Positions 37,345 through 46,691 are shown, numbered from the stretch's first letter. The stretch: DNA of 64,000 bases from Tenacibaculum larymnensis (GCF_028829235.1 NZ_JAIWJY010000001.1:372001-436000); one strand, 5' to 3'. A program made the numbers and translations. The notes: generated from the sequence alone by a model not told the origin.

Positions 37345-37382
37345 AGTAGAACCACTATTTTTTAAAAAATAATGGTTCTACT
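37345..37382 (-). promoter_or_regulatory. Strong hairpin between the peptide gene and the kinase gene
   Basis: A 38-base inverted repeat with two 19-base arms. In minus-strand RNA all positions pair (one U-G wobble), while plus-strand RNA would have a C-A mismatch, which suggests it works in the minus-strand transcript. It sits 12 bases before the kinase ATG and 25 bases after the peptide stop, so it may be an attenuator, partial terminator or processing site. Confidence 0.6.
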
Positions 37383-37407
37383 CTTAAGTTTTATGTTGAG
37401 CTTATAT

Positions 37408-37554
37408 TTAATCACCTCCACCACTTCCACCACTTCCACCAGTGTCAGTGCCAGTTTTAGGACTGTCTGCTCCACCAGTATCGGTAGTTGTTGTTTCATT
37501 ATCTCCATCAGGGCTTAAACTCATTACGGTTTCTTTTAAGTACTTGTTTTCCAT
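37408..37554 (-). CDS. 48-aa Gly/Thr-rich acidic peptide, possible signal or RiPP-like precursor
   Basis: Minus-strand gene starting MENKYLKETVMSLSPDGDNE and continuing with a Thr/Asp/Gly-rich half that ends in GGSGGSGGGD. The first 15 residues are charged and helix-prone, like a leader; the rest is low-complexity with many Thr and Gly and no Cys. No signal peptide is visible. It lies immediately upstream of a TPR sensor kinase on the same strand, which raises the possibility that it is the ligand precursor. No modification enzyme or exporter is adjacent. The family is unknown to me. Confidence 0.5.
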   Translation of the reverse strand: MENKYLKETVMSLSPDGDNETTTTDTGGADSPKTGTDTGGSGGSGGGD

Positions 37555-37680
37555 GTTAAATAGGGTTTTTAATTACAAAATAATACTTGGGGATGGGAGT
37601 AATCAAGTGCCTAATGTAGTAGGTTTTTAGGAGAAAGTCAAAAATTTAACATTCTGTATTCAAAATATGAATAGATAGTA

Positions 37681-38211
37681 TTACTTTTTCATTTTGGTAA
37701 ACAAATCCCATAACACCACACCACAACTTACTGAAATATTCAGCGAGTGTTTAGTTCCTAATTGCGGAATTTCAATACAAATATCTGAAGCAGAAACTAT
37801 CTCCTGCTGTACACCTTTTACTTCGTTGCCAAATACTACCGCATATTTTTGGTTAGTTTCTGGGGTAAAAGTATCTAACATCGTACTATTTTCTGCTTGT
37901 TCTATGGATAGGACTTTTACATCTTCCGCTTGTAGCTTTTCAACTAAATCTATGGTGTTTTCAACATATCCCCAATCTACAGATTCGGTAGCGCCTAAAG
38001 CAGTTTTATGAATTTCTTTGTTAGGAGGTGTTGCTGTAATACCGCACAAATAAATTTTTTCAATTAAAAAAGCATCTGAAGTTCTAAAAACAGAACCTAC
38101 GTTATTTAAACTACGAATATTGTCCAATACTACTATAATAGGAGTTTTGTTTGTTTGTTTAAACTCCTCAACTGTTTTTCTGCCTAGTTCGCTGTTTTTT
38201 AATTTTCTCAT
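37681..38211 (-). CDS. TrmH-family (SPOUT) RNA methyltransferase
   Basis: A 176-aa cytoplasmic RNA 2'-O-methyltransferase using S-adenosylmethionine. SPOUT motifs are present: motif 1 VVLDNIRSLNNVGSVFRTSDA (about residues 28-48, including the NVGSVFRT core), motif 2 VVFGNEVKGV (about 130) and motif 3 IEIPQLGTKHSLNISVSCGVVLW (about 147-170). The target may be tRNA or rRNA; the subtype cannot be fixed. It is divergent from mutS. Confidence 0.88.
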   Translation of the reverse strand: MRKLKNSELGRKTVEEFKQTNKTPIIVVLDNIRSLNNVGSVFRTSDAFLIEKIYLCGITATPPNKEIHKTALGATESVDWGYVENTIDLVEKLQAEDVKVLSIEQAENSTMLDTFTPETNQKYAVVFGNEVKGVQQEIVSASDICIEIPQLGTKHSLNISVSCGVVLWDLFTKMKK

Positions 38212-38280
38212 AAAGTGGTTTTCAGGTTCAAAAGTTTAAAGTTGTGGATAACTTGAAACAAAAGAAACTCTAAACTTTTC

Positions 38281-38288
38281 TATCTTCG
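38281..38288 (+). promoter_or_regulatory. Putative -7 box for mutS
   Basis: TATCTTCG is a one-base variant of TAnnTTTG, 27 bases before the TTG start at 38316. The same TTCG variant occurs in operator-promoter C. Confidence 0.4.
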
Positions 38289-38315
38289 CAAAACTAACCC
38301 AAAAAATCTAGAAAT

Positions 38316-40925
38316 TTGGCAAAAACAAAGGCAAAAAAGGTAACTCCATTAATGCAACAGTATAACGGAATTAAAGCAAAATATCCGGATGCGATGTTAT
38401 TATTTAGAGTAGGCGATTTTTATGAAACCTTTGGAGAAGATGCTATAAAAGCATCCAAAGTTTTAGGTATTATTTTAACCAAAAGAGGAAGTGGTAGTGA
38501 GAGTGAAACAGCGTTGGCTGGTTTTCCGCACCATTCCTTAAATACTTACTTGCCAAAGTTAGTGAAATCAGGATTGCGTGTTGCTATTTGCGATCAGTTG
38601 GAAGATCCAAAAATGACTAAAAAGATTGTAAAACGTGGAGTAACGGAGTTGGTAACTCCTGGAGTTGCGTTGAATGATGAAGTATTACAATCAAAGTCTA
38701 ATAATTTTTTAGCAGCAGTTCATTTTGGGAAAAAGCTATTAGGAGTTTCGTTTTTAGATGTGTCAACTGGGGAATTTCTCATCGCGCAAGGAAATGAAGA
38801 ATATATAGATAAGCTTTTACAAAATTTTACACCTAGTGAAGTTTTGGTTGAAAAGAAAAATAAGCAACGATTTTTAGAAGCTTTTACCAATCGTTTTCAT
38901 GCGTTTTATTTGGATGATTGGGTGTTTCAAAAAGATTATGGAGATGAATTGCTTCGAAATCATTTTAAGGTAAAAACATTAAAAGGATTTGGAGTTGAAG
39001 AGTTAGAATATGGAATTGTGGCAGGTGGTGCAGCAATGTATTACTTGTCTGAAACACAACACAACAAAATAGAACACATACAATCTATCAGTAGAATTGC
39101 GGAAGATAATTATGTGTGGATGGATCGCTTTACCGTGAAAAACTTAGAATTATACGGTGGTAATTCGGTGAACTCAGTTTCGTTATTGGATGTAATTGAT
39201 AAAACGATTTCTCCTATGGGAGGACGTTTGTTAAAACGTTGGTTAGCGCTTCCGTTAAAAGATTTAGCTCAAATTCAACAACGACATGAATTAGTAAAGT
39301 TTTTAATTGATGATGATACTTTTTCTGAAACAGTAACCTACCAATTAAAACAAATTTCTGATATCGAACGATTGATATCAAAAGTTGCTACGGGTAAGGT
39401 TTCTCCACGAGAAGTAATTTTGTTGAAAAACTCGTTAAAAGCTATTCTTCCTATAAAAGAATCTGCAGAAAAAAGTAATAATAAAGCAGTTCAAGAAATA
39501 GGAAAACAATTGCACGATTGCAAAACGCTGATTGATAAAATTACTGAGACAGTTTTAGAAGAAGCTCCTGTAAATATTAATAAAGGAAACGCGATTGCAA
39601 ACGGAGTTTCAGAAGAACTGGATGAATTACGTAACATTTCAAACTCTGGAAAAGAGTATTTAGATACGATGCTAGCTCGTGAAACAGAGCGAACAGGAAT
39701 TCCGAGTTTAAAAATTGCTTTTAATAATGTTTTCGGATATTATATTGAAGTTAGAAATACTCATAAAGACAAAGTTCCAGAAGACTGGATTCGTAAACAA
39801 ACCTTGGTAAACGCAGAGCGTTATATTACTGAAGAGTTAAAAGAATATGAAGCTAAAATTTTAGGAGCAGAAGAGAAGATTCAGCAGTTAGAAACAGTGA
39901 TTTTTGCCAAGTTAGTACAGTATATTATTGGGTTTGTACAACCTGTACAACAAAACGCACAAAATGTAGCTAAGATTGATGCTTTACAATCGTTCGCAAC
40001 CTTAGCTACCGAGAATAATTATGTGCGTCCGTTAATGGATGACAGCACTGATATTGAAATCAAAAATGGTCGTCACCCAGTTATTGAAAAACAATTACCA
40101 ATTGGAGAAGAATACATAGCCAATGATGTTGTCTTGAACCGTAATCAGCAACAAATTATTATGATTACAGGTCCGAACATGTCTGGTAAATCAGCAATTT
40201 TACGTCAAACAGCCTTGATTGTGTTATTAGCACAAATGGGAAGTTATGTTCCCGCACAAAATGCTCGCATTGGTATGGTGGATAAGATTTTTACCAGAGT
40301 AGGAGCTAGTGATAATATTTCGATGGGAGAATCTACATTTATGGTAGAAATGAACGAAACAGCTTCTATTTTGAATAACATTTCTGACCGTAGTTTGGTA
40401 TTGTTAGATGAAATTGGAAGAGGAACGTCTACCTATGACGGAATTTCTATTGCTTGGGCGATTTCGGAATATTTACACGAACATCCTTCGAAAGCAAAAA
40501 CGTTGTTTGCAACACACTATCACGAGCTGAACGAAATGACCTCGACATTTGAGCGTATTAAGAACTTTAATGTATCGGTTAAAGAATTGGATAATAGCAT
40601 TATTTTCTTGCGTAAATTGGTAAAAGGAGGAAGCGATCATAGTTTTGGTATTCATGTAGCAAAATTAGCGGGAATGCCAAGTATGGTAATTCATAGAGCA
40701 AACAAAATTCTAAAAGAGTTAGAAGACTCACATTCACACAAAGAGGTTAAAGAAACCTTGAAAGAAGCACAGCACGAAGATATGCAAATGAGCTTTTTTC
40801 AGTTAGATGACCCGTTGTTAGAAGATATTAGAGAAGAAATTTTAACCACCAATATTGATACCTTAACACCGATTGAAGCGCTAATGAAGCTGAATGAAAT
40901 TAAACGAATGTTGACGAAGAAATAA
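38316..40925 (+). CDS. mutS: DNA mismatch repair ATPase MutS
   Basis: Recognises mismatches and starts repair. At 869 aa it is full length. The mismatch-binding Phe-x-Glu motif is seen in [16 protein letters not shown] (about residues 27-42). The ATPase has Walker A GPNMSGKS (619-626), the MSH signature region [17 protein letters not shown], Walker [13 protein letters not shown], and FATHYHEL. The start is a TTG, giving [16 protein letters not shown], which matches how flavobacterial MutS proteins begin; the next ATG would remove conserved residues. No mutL is adjacent. Confidence 0.96.
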   Translation: MAKTKAKKVTPLMQQYNGIKAKYPDAMLLFRVGDFYETFGEDAIKASKVLGIILTKRGSGSESETALAGFPHHSLNTYLPKLVKSGLRVAICDQLEDPKMTKKIVKRGVTELVTPGVALNDEVLQSKSNNFLAAVHFGKKLLGVSFLDVSTGEFLIAQGNEEYIDKLLQNFTPSEVLVEKKNKQRFLEAFTNRFHAFYLDDWVFQKDYGDELLRNHFKVKTLKGFGVEELEYGIVAGGAAMYYLSETQHNKIEHIQSISRIAEDNYVWMDRFTVKNLELYGGNSVNSVSLLDVIDKTISPMGGRLLKRWLALPLKDLAQIQQRHELVKFLIDDDTFSETVTYQLKQISDIERLISKVATGKVSPREVILLKNSLKAILPIKESAEKSNNKAVQEIGKQLHDCKTLIDKITETVLEEAPVNINKGNAIANGVSEELDELRNISNSGKEYLDTMLARETERTGIPSLKIAFNNVFGYYIEVRNTHKDKVPEDWIRKQTLVNAERYITEELKEYEAKILGAEEKIQQLETVIFAKLVQYIIGFVQPVQQNAQNVAKIDALQSFATLATENNYVRPLMDDSTDIEIKNGRHPVIEKQLPIGEEYIANDVVLNRNQQQIIMITGPNMSGKSAILRQTALIVLLAQMGSYVPAQNARIGMVDKIFTRVGASDNISMGESTFMVEMNETASILNNISDRSLVLLDEIGRGTSTYDGISIAWAISEYLHEHPSKAKTLFATHYHELNEMTSTFERIKNFNVSVKELDNSIIFLRKLVKGGSDHSFGIHVAKLAGMPSMVIHRANKILKELEDSHSHKEVKETLKEAQHEDMQMSFFQLDDPLLEDIREEILTTNIDTLTPIEALMKLNEIKRMLTKK

Positions 40926-40931
40926 ATAATT

Positions 40932-41441
40932 ATGAGTCCACATACTTGGGGTTTTATTGGAGTATTAATTGGAGCGTTTATAGGTGCTTCTGCTAGTATA
41001 ATAACAACAATTATTAGTAATAGAAACGCTATTAAAATACAATCAAAATTAGAAAAAAATAATAGAGAATTGCTTTTTAGAGAGTTTTAAAGAGAAAACC
41101 TTTTAAAGATTCAAGAGAAAATTTCGGAAGGACTGAGGGTAGTAGGAAAGGTTCATATAGAAGATGTAGATAATTTCAGAAAGACAAATAAATGGGGTCA
41201 AGGATTATTGGATACAGATTTGGACAATAAAATAGCAAACATATATAGAGAGTTATTATATCTGAAAGAAAGAATTCAAAAAGAAGGACTAAGGAACGAA
41301 ATAAAAGAAGTGGTTGGTTTGATGAATAGTGTTTTATATTCTCGGAGTAAAATTGAGAGTGAACAGGGAATAATAAATCTAATAGAGAAACAAGAAACCT
41401 TATCAGAAAATATAGGAAAAGAGCTTAGAGAGTATTTTTAG
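40932..41441 (+). pseudogene. Small membrane-anchored coiled-coil protein broken by an in-frame TAA
   Basis: An ATG at 40932 opens a frame with an N-terminal hydrophobic segment (MSPHTWGFIGVLIGAFIGAS..., about residues 7-30) followed by a charged helical region. It stops at TAA 41088-41090 after FREF. The same frame is then open with coherent, charged, coiled-coil-like sequence (RENLLKIQEKISEGLR... to ELREYF) up to the stop at 41441, just before the MATE gene. Restoring one base (for example CAA or GAA) would give a continuous protein of 169 aa. This is a real nonsense mutation, a sequencing error, or two separately translated parts. Function unknown. Confidence 0.7.
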
Positions 41442-41443
41442 TT

Positions 41444-42778
41444 ATGCAACACGATATTAGTTTTAAGCATATAAACAAACTAGCAATGCCTGCACTAATT
41501 GCAGGAGTGGCAGAACCTTTACTTTCTACTACAGACTTAGCTATTGTAGGTAATATAGAGTACAACGCTACTGAAAGTATTGCCGCTATTGGTATTGTAG
41601 GAGCTTTTTTATCCATGTTAATTTGGGTTTTTGGGCAAACACGTAGTGGAATATCATCTATCGTTTCACAATATTTAGGAGCTAATAAACTTGATGAAAT
41701 TAAAAACTTACCCGCACAAGCTATTGTTATTGTATTAGGCGTAAGTGCGCTTATTTTAGGAATCAGTTATCCTTTTGCCAAAGAAATTTTTGAATTATAC
41801 AATGCTTCAGGAACGATTTTAGACTACTCTGTTGAGTATTACAAAATTCGTGTTTTCGGATTTCCGTTTACGCTTTTTACCATTGCTGTTTTTGGCACCT
41901 TTAGAGGGTTGCAAAACACCTATTACCCAATGATTATTGCTTTAATTGGTACGTTTATTAATATTGGATTAGATATAGTATTGGTTTACGGAATAGAAGG
42001 GTTTATTCCAGCTATGCATATTCAAGGAGCAGCCTATGCGAGTGTTATTGCACAAGTTACGATGGCAATAATTTCTGCTGTATTATTATTAAAAAAGACA
42101 GATATTTCATTAAAATTCAGCTTACCATTTAACACAGAAATTCCAAAATTCATAGTAATGGTGTTGAATCTTTTCGTAAGAACGATAGCACTAAATGTTG
42201 CATTGTACTTTGGAACTTCTTACGCTACTGACTATGGAGATGCCTACATTGCAGCCTATACAATCGGATTTAATTTATGGCTTATGGGGGCTTTTATGAT
42301 TGATGGATATTCTTCTGCAGGAAATATTTTATCAGGTAAATTATTGGGTGCTAAAGCTTATAAAACATTGGTAACTTTAGGAAATAGATTAATTAAATAC
42401 GGATTCCTTTTCGGATTATTATTAGCCGTTGTGGGGTTTGTTTTATATCAATTTATAGGAAAAGTATTCACTAAAGAACCAGAGGTTTTAGAGCAGTTTT
42501 ACAATACCTTTTGGATTATTTTAATCATGCAACCTATATGTTCTATCGCTTTTATTTATGACGGAATGTTCAAAGGAATGGGAGAAATGAAATTTCTACG
42601 AAATGTTTTGTTATTAGCAACAGGGTTAGTGTTTGTTCCTACATTATTATATTTTGACTCTCTTGGGTATAAACTCTATGCTATTTGGATAGCTTTTTTC
42701 TTGTGGATGATTGCGAGAGGAACTCCATTAATTGTTAAGTTTAGAAGAAAGTTTTTACCCCTAGCTCAAAAAATGTAA
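41444..42778 (+). CDS. MATE family multidrug/Na+ antiporter
   Basis: A 444-aa inner-membrane efflux protein with about twelve hydrophobic segments in two six-helix bundles. It has typical N-lobe (LAMPALIAGVAEPLLSTTDL) and membrane motifs such as FGQTRSGISSIVSQYLGA and FGTFRGLQNTYYPM. DinF-like members of this family export cationic drugs or metabolites driven by Na+ or H+. The substrate is unknown. It starts 2 bases after the broken gene and is followed directly by an enoyl-CoA hydratase homologue, suggesting one operon. Confidence 0.9.
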   Translation: MQHDISFKHINKLAMPALIAGVAEPLLSTTDLAIVGNIEYNATESIAAIGIVGAFLSMLIWVFGQTRSGISSIVSQYLGANKLDEIKNLPAQAIVIVLGVSALILGISYPFAKEIFELYNASGTILDYSVEYYKIRVFGFPFTLFTIAVFGTFRGLQNTYYPMIIALIGTFINIGLDIVLVYGIEGFIPAMHIQGAAYASVIAQVTMAIISAVLLLKKTDISLKFSLPFNTEIPKFIVMVLNLFVRTIALNVALYFGTSYATDYGDAYIAAYTIGFNLWLMGAFMIDGYSSAGNILSGKLLGAKAYKTLVTLGNRLIKYGFLFGLLLAVVGFVLYQFIGKVFTKEPEVLEQFYNTFWIILIMQPICSIAFIYDGMFKGMGEMKFLRNVLLLATGLVFVPTLLYFDSLGYKLYAIWIAFFLWMIARGTPLIVKFRRKFLPLAQKM

Positions 42779-42801
42779 TTTTGAAGAAACAAGAAAAACA
42801 A

Positions 42802-43569
42802 ATGACTACAACTAGAGAAAACGGAAGTTTATACACCTACATAGAAAACAAGATTGCAACGGTAGAATTTGGACACCCTGCAAGTAATTCTTTTCCAAGT
42901 GTGTTGCTAGAACGTTTAGCTAATGAATTTGATAAACTTTCAACGAGTGATGAGGTGTTGGTAATTGTATTAAAATCAGAAGGAGAGCGAGCTTTCTGTG
43001 CTGGTGCATCTTTTGACGAATTGGTAGCGATTGATAATTTAGAAGACGGAAAAGCTTTTTTCTCTGGCTTTGCGAATGTAATCAACGCTATGCGTAGATG
43101 TTCGAAACTAATTATTGGAAGAGTACAAGGAAAAACAGTTGGAGGTGGAGTTGGTTTAGCAGCAGCTTGTGATTATGTATTAGCCACAGAGCATGCTTCT
43201 ATTAAACTTTCTGAATTTACAATAGGTATTGGTCCGTTTGTAATTGCGCCAGCCGTAGAACGCAAAATAAGCGTTAGTGGATTAGCAGAATTAACCTTAG
43301 ATGCTACCAGCTGGAAAAATGCATATTGGGCAAAAGAAAAAGGCTTGTACGCTCGTGTTTTTGAAACACAAGGTGAATTAGACAAAGAGATTGAAATTTT
43401 ATCAGAAAAGTTAGCATCTTATAACCCTGAAGCATTAGCAGAAATGAAAAGAGCCTTATGGAAAGGAACTGAGCATTGGGAAGAGCTGTTAATAGAAAGA
43501 GCTGAAACATCAGGTAAGTTAGTTTTGTCTGAGTTTACTAAAAAAGCGTTAGAAAAATTTAAGAAATAA
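42802..43569 (+). CDS. Enoyl-CoA hydratase/isomerase (crotonase) family protein
   Basis: A 255-aa cytoplasmic crotonase-fold protein. I chose the ATG at 42802 (MTTTRENGSLYTYIENKIA) over the upstream in-frame TTG at 42781. The oxyanion-hole segments are AFCAGASFDEL (about residue 70) and GKTVGGGVGLAAACDYVLA (about 112-130). The active-site Glu pair of crotonase is not obvious, so isomerase or hydratase activity stays open. It lies right after the MATE gene (23 bases) and before two tiny membrane proteins. Confidence 0.85.
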   Translation: MTTTRENGSLYTYIENKIATVEFGHPASNSFPSVLLERLANEFDKLSTSDEVLVIVLKSEGERAFCAGASFDELVAIDNLEDGKAFFSGFANVINAMRRCSKLIIGRVQGKTVGGGVGLAAACDYVLATEHASIKLSEFTIGIGPFVIAPAVERKISVSGLAELTLDATSWKNAYWAKEKGLYARVFETQGELDKEIEILSEKLASYNPEALAEMKRALWKGTEHWEELLIERAETSGKLVLSEFTKKALEKFKK

Positions 43570-43571
43570 GA

Positions 43572-43745
43572 ATGTTTTTAATTCAAGAAGAAAAAAGTTC
43601 TACAGCCTATAAAGCAGGATATGAAGTAGGACAATGGATAGCACAGAATCCTTTATTAGCGGTATTTATAGGTGCTGTAGTTTCAGTAGGTTTTGTGTGG
43701 ATTTTAACAAAAGTTGTAAAGCAAATTCGTACTTTTGGCGAATAA
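43572..43745 (+). CDS. Small single-span membrane protein (57 aa)
   Basis: Starts 2 bases after the crotonase stop: MFLIQEEKSSTAYKAGYEVG, then a hydrophobic span (about residues 28-48, LLAVFIGAVVSVGFVWILT) and a basic end KVVKQIRTFGE. Position and tight spacing support a real gene in the operon 41444-43854. Function unknown. Confidence 0.6.
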   Translation: MFLIQEEKSSTAYKAGYEVGQWIAQNPLLAVFIGAVVSVGFVWILTKVVKQIRTFGE

Positions 43746-43758
43746 AACAAGTATTAAA

Positions 43759-43854
43759 ATGGGAAATTCTTTCTTCGCTATTTTAGCAGCAGGTGTTGCA
43801 GTTATTTATTTTTTTAATAAATATAGAGCAAACAAAAGGTTTAAAAGAAAATAA
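43759..43854 (+). CDS. Tiny membrane protein (31 aa)
   Basis: MGNSFFAILAAGVAVIYFF forms one hydrophobic span, followed by a strongly basic tail (NKYRANKRFKRK). It lies 13 bases after the 57-aa gene and just before a terminator, which supports it as the last gene of the operon. Function unknown. Confidence 0.5.
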   Translation: MGNSFFAILAAGVAVIYFFNKYRANKRFKRK

Positions 43855-43878
43855 GAGTCACCACAACAAACGTAGAGA

Positions 43879-43902
43879 AATAACCTTTTTAAAGGTTATT
43901 TT
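43879..43902 (+). terminator. Intrinsic terminator before the QueD-like gene
   Basis: AATAACCTT / AAGGTTATT stem with a 4-base loop (43879-43900) and a short T tail. Confidence 0.65.
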
Positions 43903-43928
43903 ATCGCTTCTTTATAAATAGAAAATTT

Positions 43929-44378
43929 ATGAGTAAGATTCGAATTACCAAACAGTTCACTTTTGAAACTGGGCATGCGCTGTATGGTTATGACGGAAAG
44001 TGTAAAAATGTTCACGGACATAGTTATAAGCTTTCTGTTACTGTGATTGGTTCTCCAATTACAGATACAAATAATGTTAAATACGGTATGGTAATTGACT
44101 TTGGAGATCTAAAAAAGATTGTAAAAGAAGATATTGTTGATGTATTTGATCATGCTACAGTGTTTAACAAAAACACACCTCATGTTGAGTTGGCACAGGA
44201 GCTAAAAAATAGAGGGCATCATGTTATTTTAGTAGATTATCAGCCAACAAGTGAAATGATGGTGATTGATTTTGCTAAGAAAATTCAAGACAGATTACCT
44301 GAAAACATCAAACTACACGCCATTAAATTACAGGAAACAGATACTAGTTTTGCTGAGTGGTATGCTTCTGATAATTAA
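43929..44378 (+). CDS. queD: 6-carboxytetrahydropterin synthase / 6-pyruvoyl-tetrahydropterin synthase homologue
   Basis: A 149-aa cytoplasmic enzyme of the PTPS/QueD family, which acts on dihydroneopterin triphosphate in queuosine or pterin synthesis. Zinc ligands are His16 (FETGHALYG), His29 and His31 (NVHGH), with the catalytic Cys25 in GKCKNVHG. The C-terminal Glu motif LQETDTSFAEWY is also present. The QueD assignment is preferred over tetrahydrobiopterin synthesis because of bacterial context, but no other que genes are adjacent. Confidence 0.85.
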   Translation: MSKIRITKQFTFETGHALYGYDGKCKNVHGHSYKLSVTVIGSPITDTNNVKYGMVIDFGDLKKIVKEDIVDVFDHATVFNKNTPHVELAQELKNRGHHVILVDYQPTSEMMVIDFAKKIQDRLPENIKLHAIKLQETDTSFAEWYASDN

Positions 44379-44410
44379 TTTTTTTAATGAGTTAACGGTG
44401 TAAAGTTTAA

Positions 44411-45052
44411 TTATTTTCCGTTAAACTCATTCATGGTATTAGCTAAACCAGCTGTAATAAAAGAGGTAACCGCTTTTACAGAAAAAGGGATGCGTTCAAT
44501 CATCGCACTTTCCTCGTCAGCATTCCATTCTCCTAAAACATAATCTACTTGTCGACCTTTACTGTATTCAGCTCCTACACCAAAGCGAAAACGTGGGTAA
44601 GCACCTGTGTTAAATTTATCTTGAATATCTTTTAGTCCGTTGTGCCCTCCAGAACTTCCTTTTCCTTTGATACGAACCTTTCCGAAATCAATATTTAAGT
44701 CGTCGGTAATAACTAATAAGTTTTCAATCTGAATGTTTTCTTTTTGCATCCAGTATTTAACCGCTTTTCCACTTAAGTTCATATAAGTACTCGGTTTTAA
44801 AACGATAACTGTCTTACCTTTTATTTTAAGTTTAGCTATATCACCTAACTTTTCAGTTTCAAAAGAACCTTCATGTTCTTTTACGAAAGCATCTACTATT
44901 TTAAAGCCAATATTATGACGTGTATTGTCATATTTTTCACCAATATTACCTAAACCTACAATTAAAAATTTCTTCATAAAATTGTCTTCTTTCTCTGTTA
45001 ATTGTTTTGTAGAAAAACCAAATAATCTTTTAAAAAAAGTTCTAAAAATCAT
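44411..45052 (-). CDS. pth: Peptidyl-tRNA hydrolase
   Basis: Recycles peptidyl-tRNA released from stalled ribosomes. Conserved: FLIVGLGNIGEKYDNTRHNIGF (the NTRHN core holds the catalytic His), VLKPSTYMNLSG and DDLNIDFGKVRIKGKGSSGGHNGL. The long start at 45052 adds 25 residues (MIFRTFFKRLFGF...) before MKKFLIVGLGN. A -7 box at 45057-45064 would start RNA right at that ATG, so the internal ATG at 44977 (188 aa) is a serious alternative. It lies downstream of rplY, separated by a terminator. Confidence 0.93.
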   Translation of the reverse strand: MIFRTFFKRLFGFSTKQLTEKEDNFMKKFLIVGLGNIGEKYDNTRHNIGFKIVDAFVKEHEGSFETEKLGDIAKLKIKGKTVIVLKPSTYMNLSGKAVKYWMQKENIQIENLLVITDDLNIDFGKVRIKGKGSSGGHNGLKDIQDKFNTGAYPRFRFGVGAEYSKGRQVDYVLGEWNADEESAMIERIPFSVKAVTSFITAGLANTMNEFNGK

Positions 45053-45056
45053 ACAT

Positions 45057-45064
45057 CAAAAATA
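45057..45064 (-). promoter_or_regulatory. Putative -7 box for pth
   Basis: TATTTTTG on the minus strand, ending 5 bases before the 45052 ATG. If used, the message would be leaderless for that start or have a 70-80 base leader for 44977. Confidence 0.4.
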
Positions 45065-45093
45065 AAAAAAGCGCTACACATGGTAACGCTTTT
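45065..45093 (-). terminator. Intrinsic terminator after rplY
   Basis: On the minus strand AAAAGCGTTAC and GTAGCGCTTTT form an 11-bp stem (one T-G pair) around a 5-base loop, followed by T residues, 22 bases after the rplY stop. Confidence 0.75.
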
Positions 45094-45114
45094 GTATGAT
45101 TATAGTATTGCGGT

Positions 45115-45690
45115 CTATGCTTCTGCTTCAGAAGCTGCTTTAGCAGCATTACGAGACATACGAACTTGAGCAACTACTGTGTTGTCTGGGTGTAAGAAAG
45201 TATATTTATCATTCTTTAACTCAGTAACATATAATTTATTACCAATTTCTAACTCAGTAATATCAGCTTCGATAAAGTCTGGTAAGTTAGCTGGTAATGC
45301 TTTTACTTTTAATTTACGTAAGTTGTGACGTAAAGCACCCCCTACCATAACACCTTTAGAAGATCCCACTAAACGCACAGGAATATCCATAGTTACAGCT
45401 TTGTCTTCAAATAATTGGTAGAAGTCTACGTGTAAAATGCTATCATGTACTGGGTGGAACTGTATATCTTGTAACACAGCATTATATGTTACACCATCTA
45501 ATTCAATCGTAGCAGTAAATACGTCTGGAGTATATACTAATGGCTTGAACGATTTTTCTTCAGCTGAAAAGTGAACAGGCTTGTCTCCTCCGTATAATAC
45601 GCAAGGAACCTTTCCAGCATTACGTAAGGCTTTTGTCGCTTTTTTACCTACGCTTTCTCTTTGAGATCCTTTGATTGTAATTGATTTCAT
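45115..45690 (-). CDS. rplY: 50S ribosomal protein L25 (general stress protein Ctc type)
   Basis: Binds 5S rRNA in the large subunit. At 191 aa it is the long (TL5/Ctc) form. The N-terminal L25 domain (about residues 1-90) begins [33 protein letters not shown] and includes [20 protein letters not shown]. The C-terminal beta domain (about 95-180) follows, with an Ala/Glu-rich tail. It lies 21 bases after prs on the same strand, a common pairing in bacteria. Confidence 0.95.
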   Translation of the reverse strand: MKSITIKGSQRESVGKKATKALRNAGKVPCVLYGGDKPVHFSAEEKSFKPLVYTPDVFTATIELDGVTYNAVLQDIQFHPVHDSILHVDFYQLFEDKAVTMDIPVRLVGSSKGVMVGGALRHNLRKLKVKALPANLPDFIEADITELEIGNKLYVTELKNDKYTFLHPDNTVVAQVRMSRNAAKAASEAEA

Positions 45691-45711
45691 TACTTTGTTT
45701 ATTAAATTTAT

Positions 45712-46653
45712 TTACATTAAAAATTGATCACTGATAGATGTATTGTCTTGAACTTTATGCATCACATCAGCAAATAAAGTGGCGCAAGATACAACTTTTA
45801 TTTTAGATATGTTCTTTTTTAAAGGGATTGTATCTGAAACGATTAACTCTGTTAATTGAGAGTTTTGAATTCTTTCATAAGCATTACCAGAAAGAATTGG
45901 GTGTGTACAAATAGCGCGTACACTTTTGGCACCACGCTCCATCATTAAATCAGCTGCTTTGGTGAGTGTTCCTCCAGTATCAATCATGTCATCTACAAGA
46001 ATAACATTCTTACCTTCTACTTCACCAATTAATTCCATATGAGAAATTACATTGGCTTTTTGACGTTGTTTATAGCAAATAACAACATCACTTTCTAAGT
46101 ATTTGGAATAGGCATACGCTCTTTTAGACCCTCCCATATCAGGTGAAGCGATAGTTAAGTTATCTAACTTTAAACTTTTAACGTATGGTAAAAAGATGGT
46201 AGATGCGAATAAATGATCTACTGGCTTTTCAAAGAAGCCTTGAATTTGATCAGCATGTAAATCCATGGTCATAATTCTAGTGGCTCCAGCAGTTTCTAAC
46301 AATTTAGCTACTAGTTTAGCTCCAATTGCCACACGGGGCTTGTCTTTTCTGTCTTGGCGAGCCCAACCAAAATAAGGCATTACAGCAGTAATATGTCTTG
46401 CAGAAGCACGTTTAGCAGCATCACACATTAATAACATTTCCATTAAGTTATCAGTTGATGGAAAAGTTGATCCTACAATGAAAACTCTTCGTCCTCTAAT
46501 TGATTCTTCAAAAGCAGGTTGAAATTCACCATCACTAAAATGTGTAGTAATTACATTTCCTAGTTTGGTACCGTAGGCATTGGCAATTTCTTCTGCTAGT
46601 TCGACACTTTGTGAACATGCAAAGATTTTTGGGCTTAATTGATTTGTAGCCAT
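45712..46653 (-). CDS. prs: Ribose-phosphate pyrophosphokinase
   Basis: Makes PRPP from ribose-5-phosphate and ATP for nucleotide, His and Trp synthesis. The 313-aa protein has ATP-site residues in FSDGEFQPAFEESIRG, the flexible-loop region YFGWARQDRKDKPR, a metal site with the TMDLHADQIQGFF motif, and the PRPP-binding loop VILVDDMIDTGGTL. First gene of prs-rplY, with its own -7 box. Confidence 0.97.
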   Translation of the reverse strand: MATNQLSPKIFACSQSVELAEEIANAYGTKLGNVITTHFSDGEFQPAFEESIRGRRVFIVGSTFPSTDNLMEMLLMCDAAKRASARHITAVMPYFGWARQDRKDKPRVAIGAKLVAKLLETAGATRIMTMDLHADQIQGFFEKPVDHLFASTIFLPYVKSLKLDNLTIASPDMGGSKRAYAYSKYLESDVVICYKQRQKANVISHMELIGEVEGKNVILVDDMIDTGGTLTKAADLMMERGAKSVRAICTHPILSGNAYERIQNSQLTELIVSDTIPLKKNISKIKVVSCATLFADVMHKVQDNTSISDQFLM

Positions 46654-46691
46654 TTACAAAAAGATATTTTTAGTTAGTGTTGTTGTTGAGG

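Noticed and set aside
44386..44432. Imperfect inverted repeat (AATGAGTTAACGG / CCGTTAAACTCATT) between queD and pth
   Set aside because: One arm is made of the last pth codons, one base is missing in the other, and there is no T run; too weak to call a terminator.
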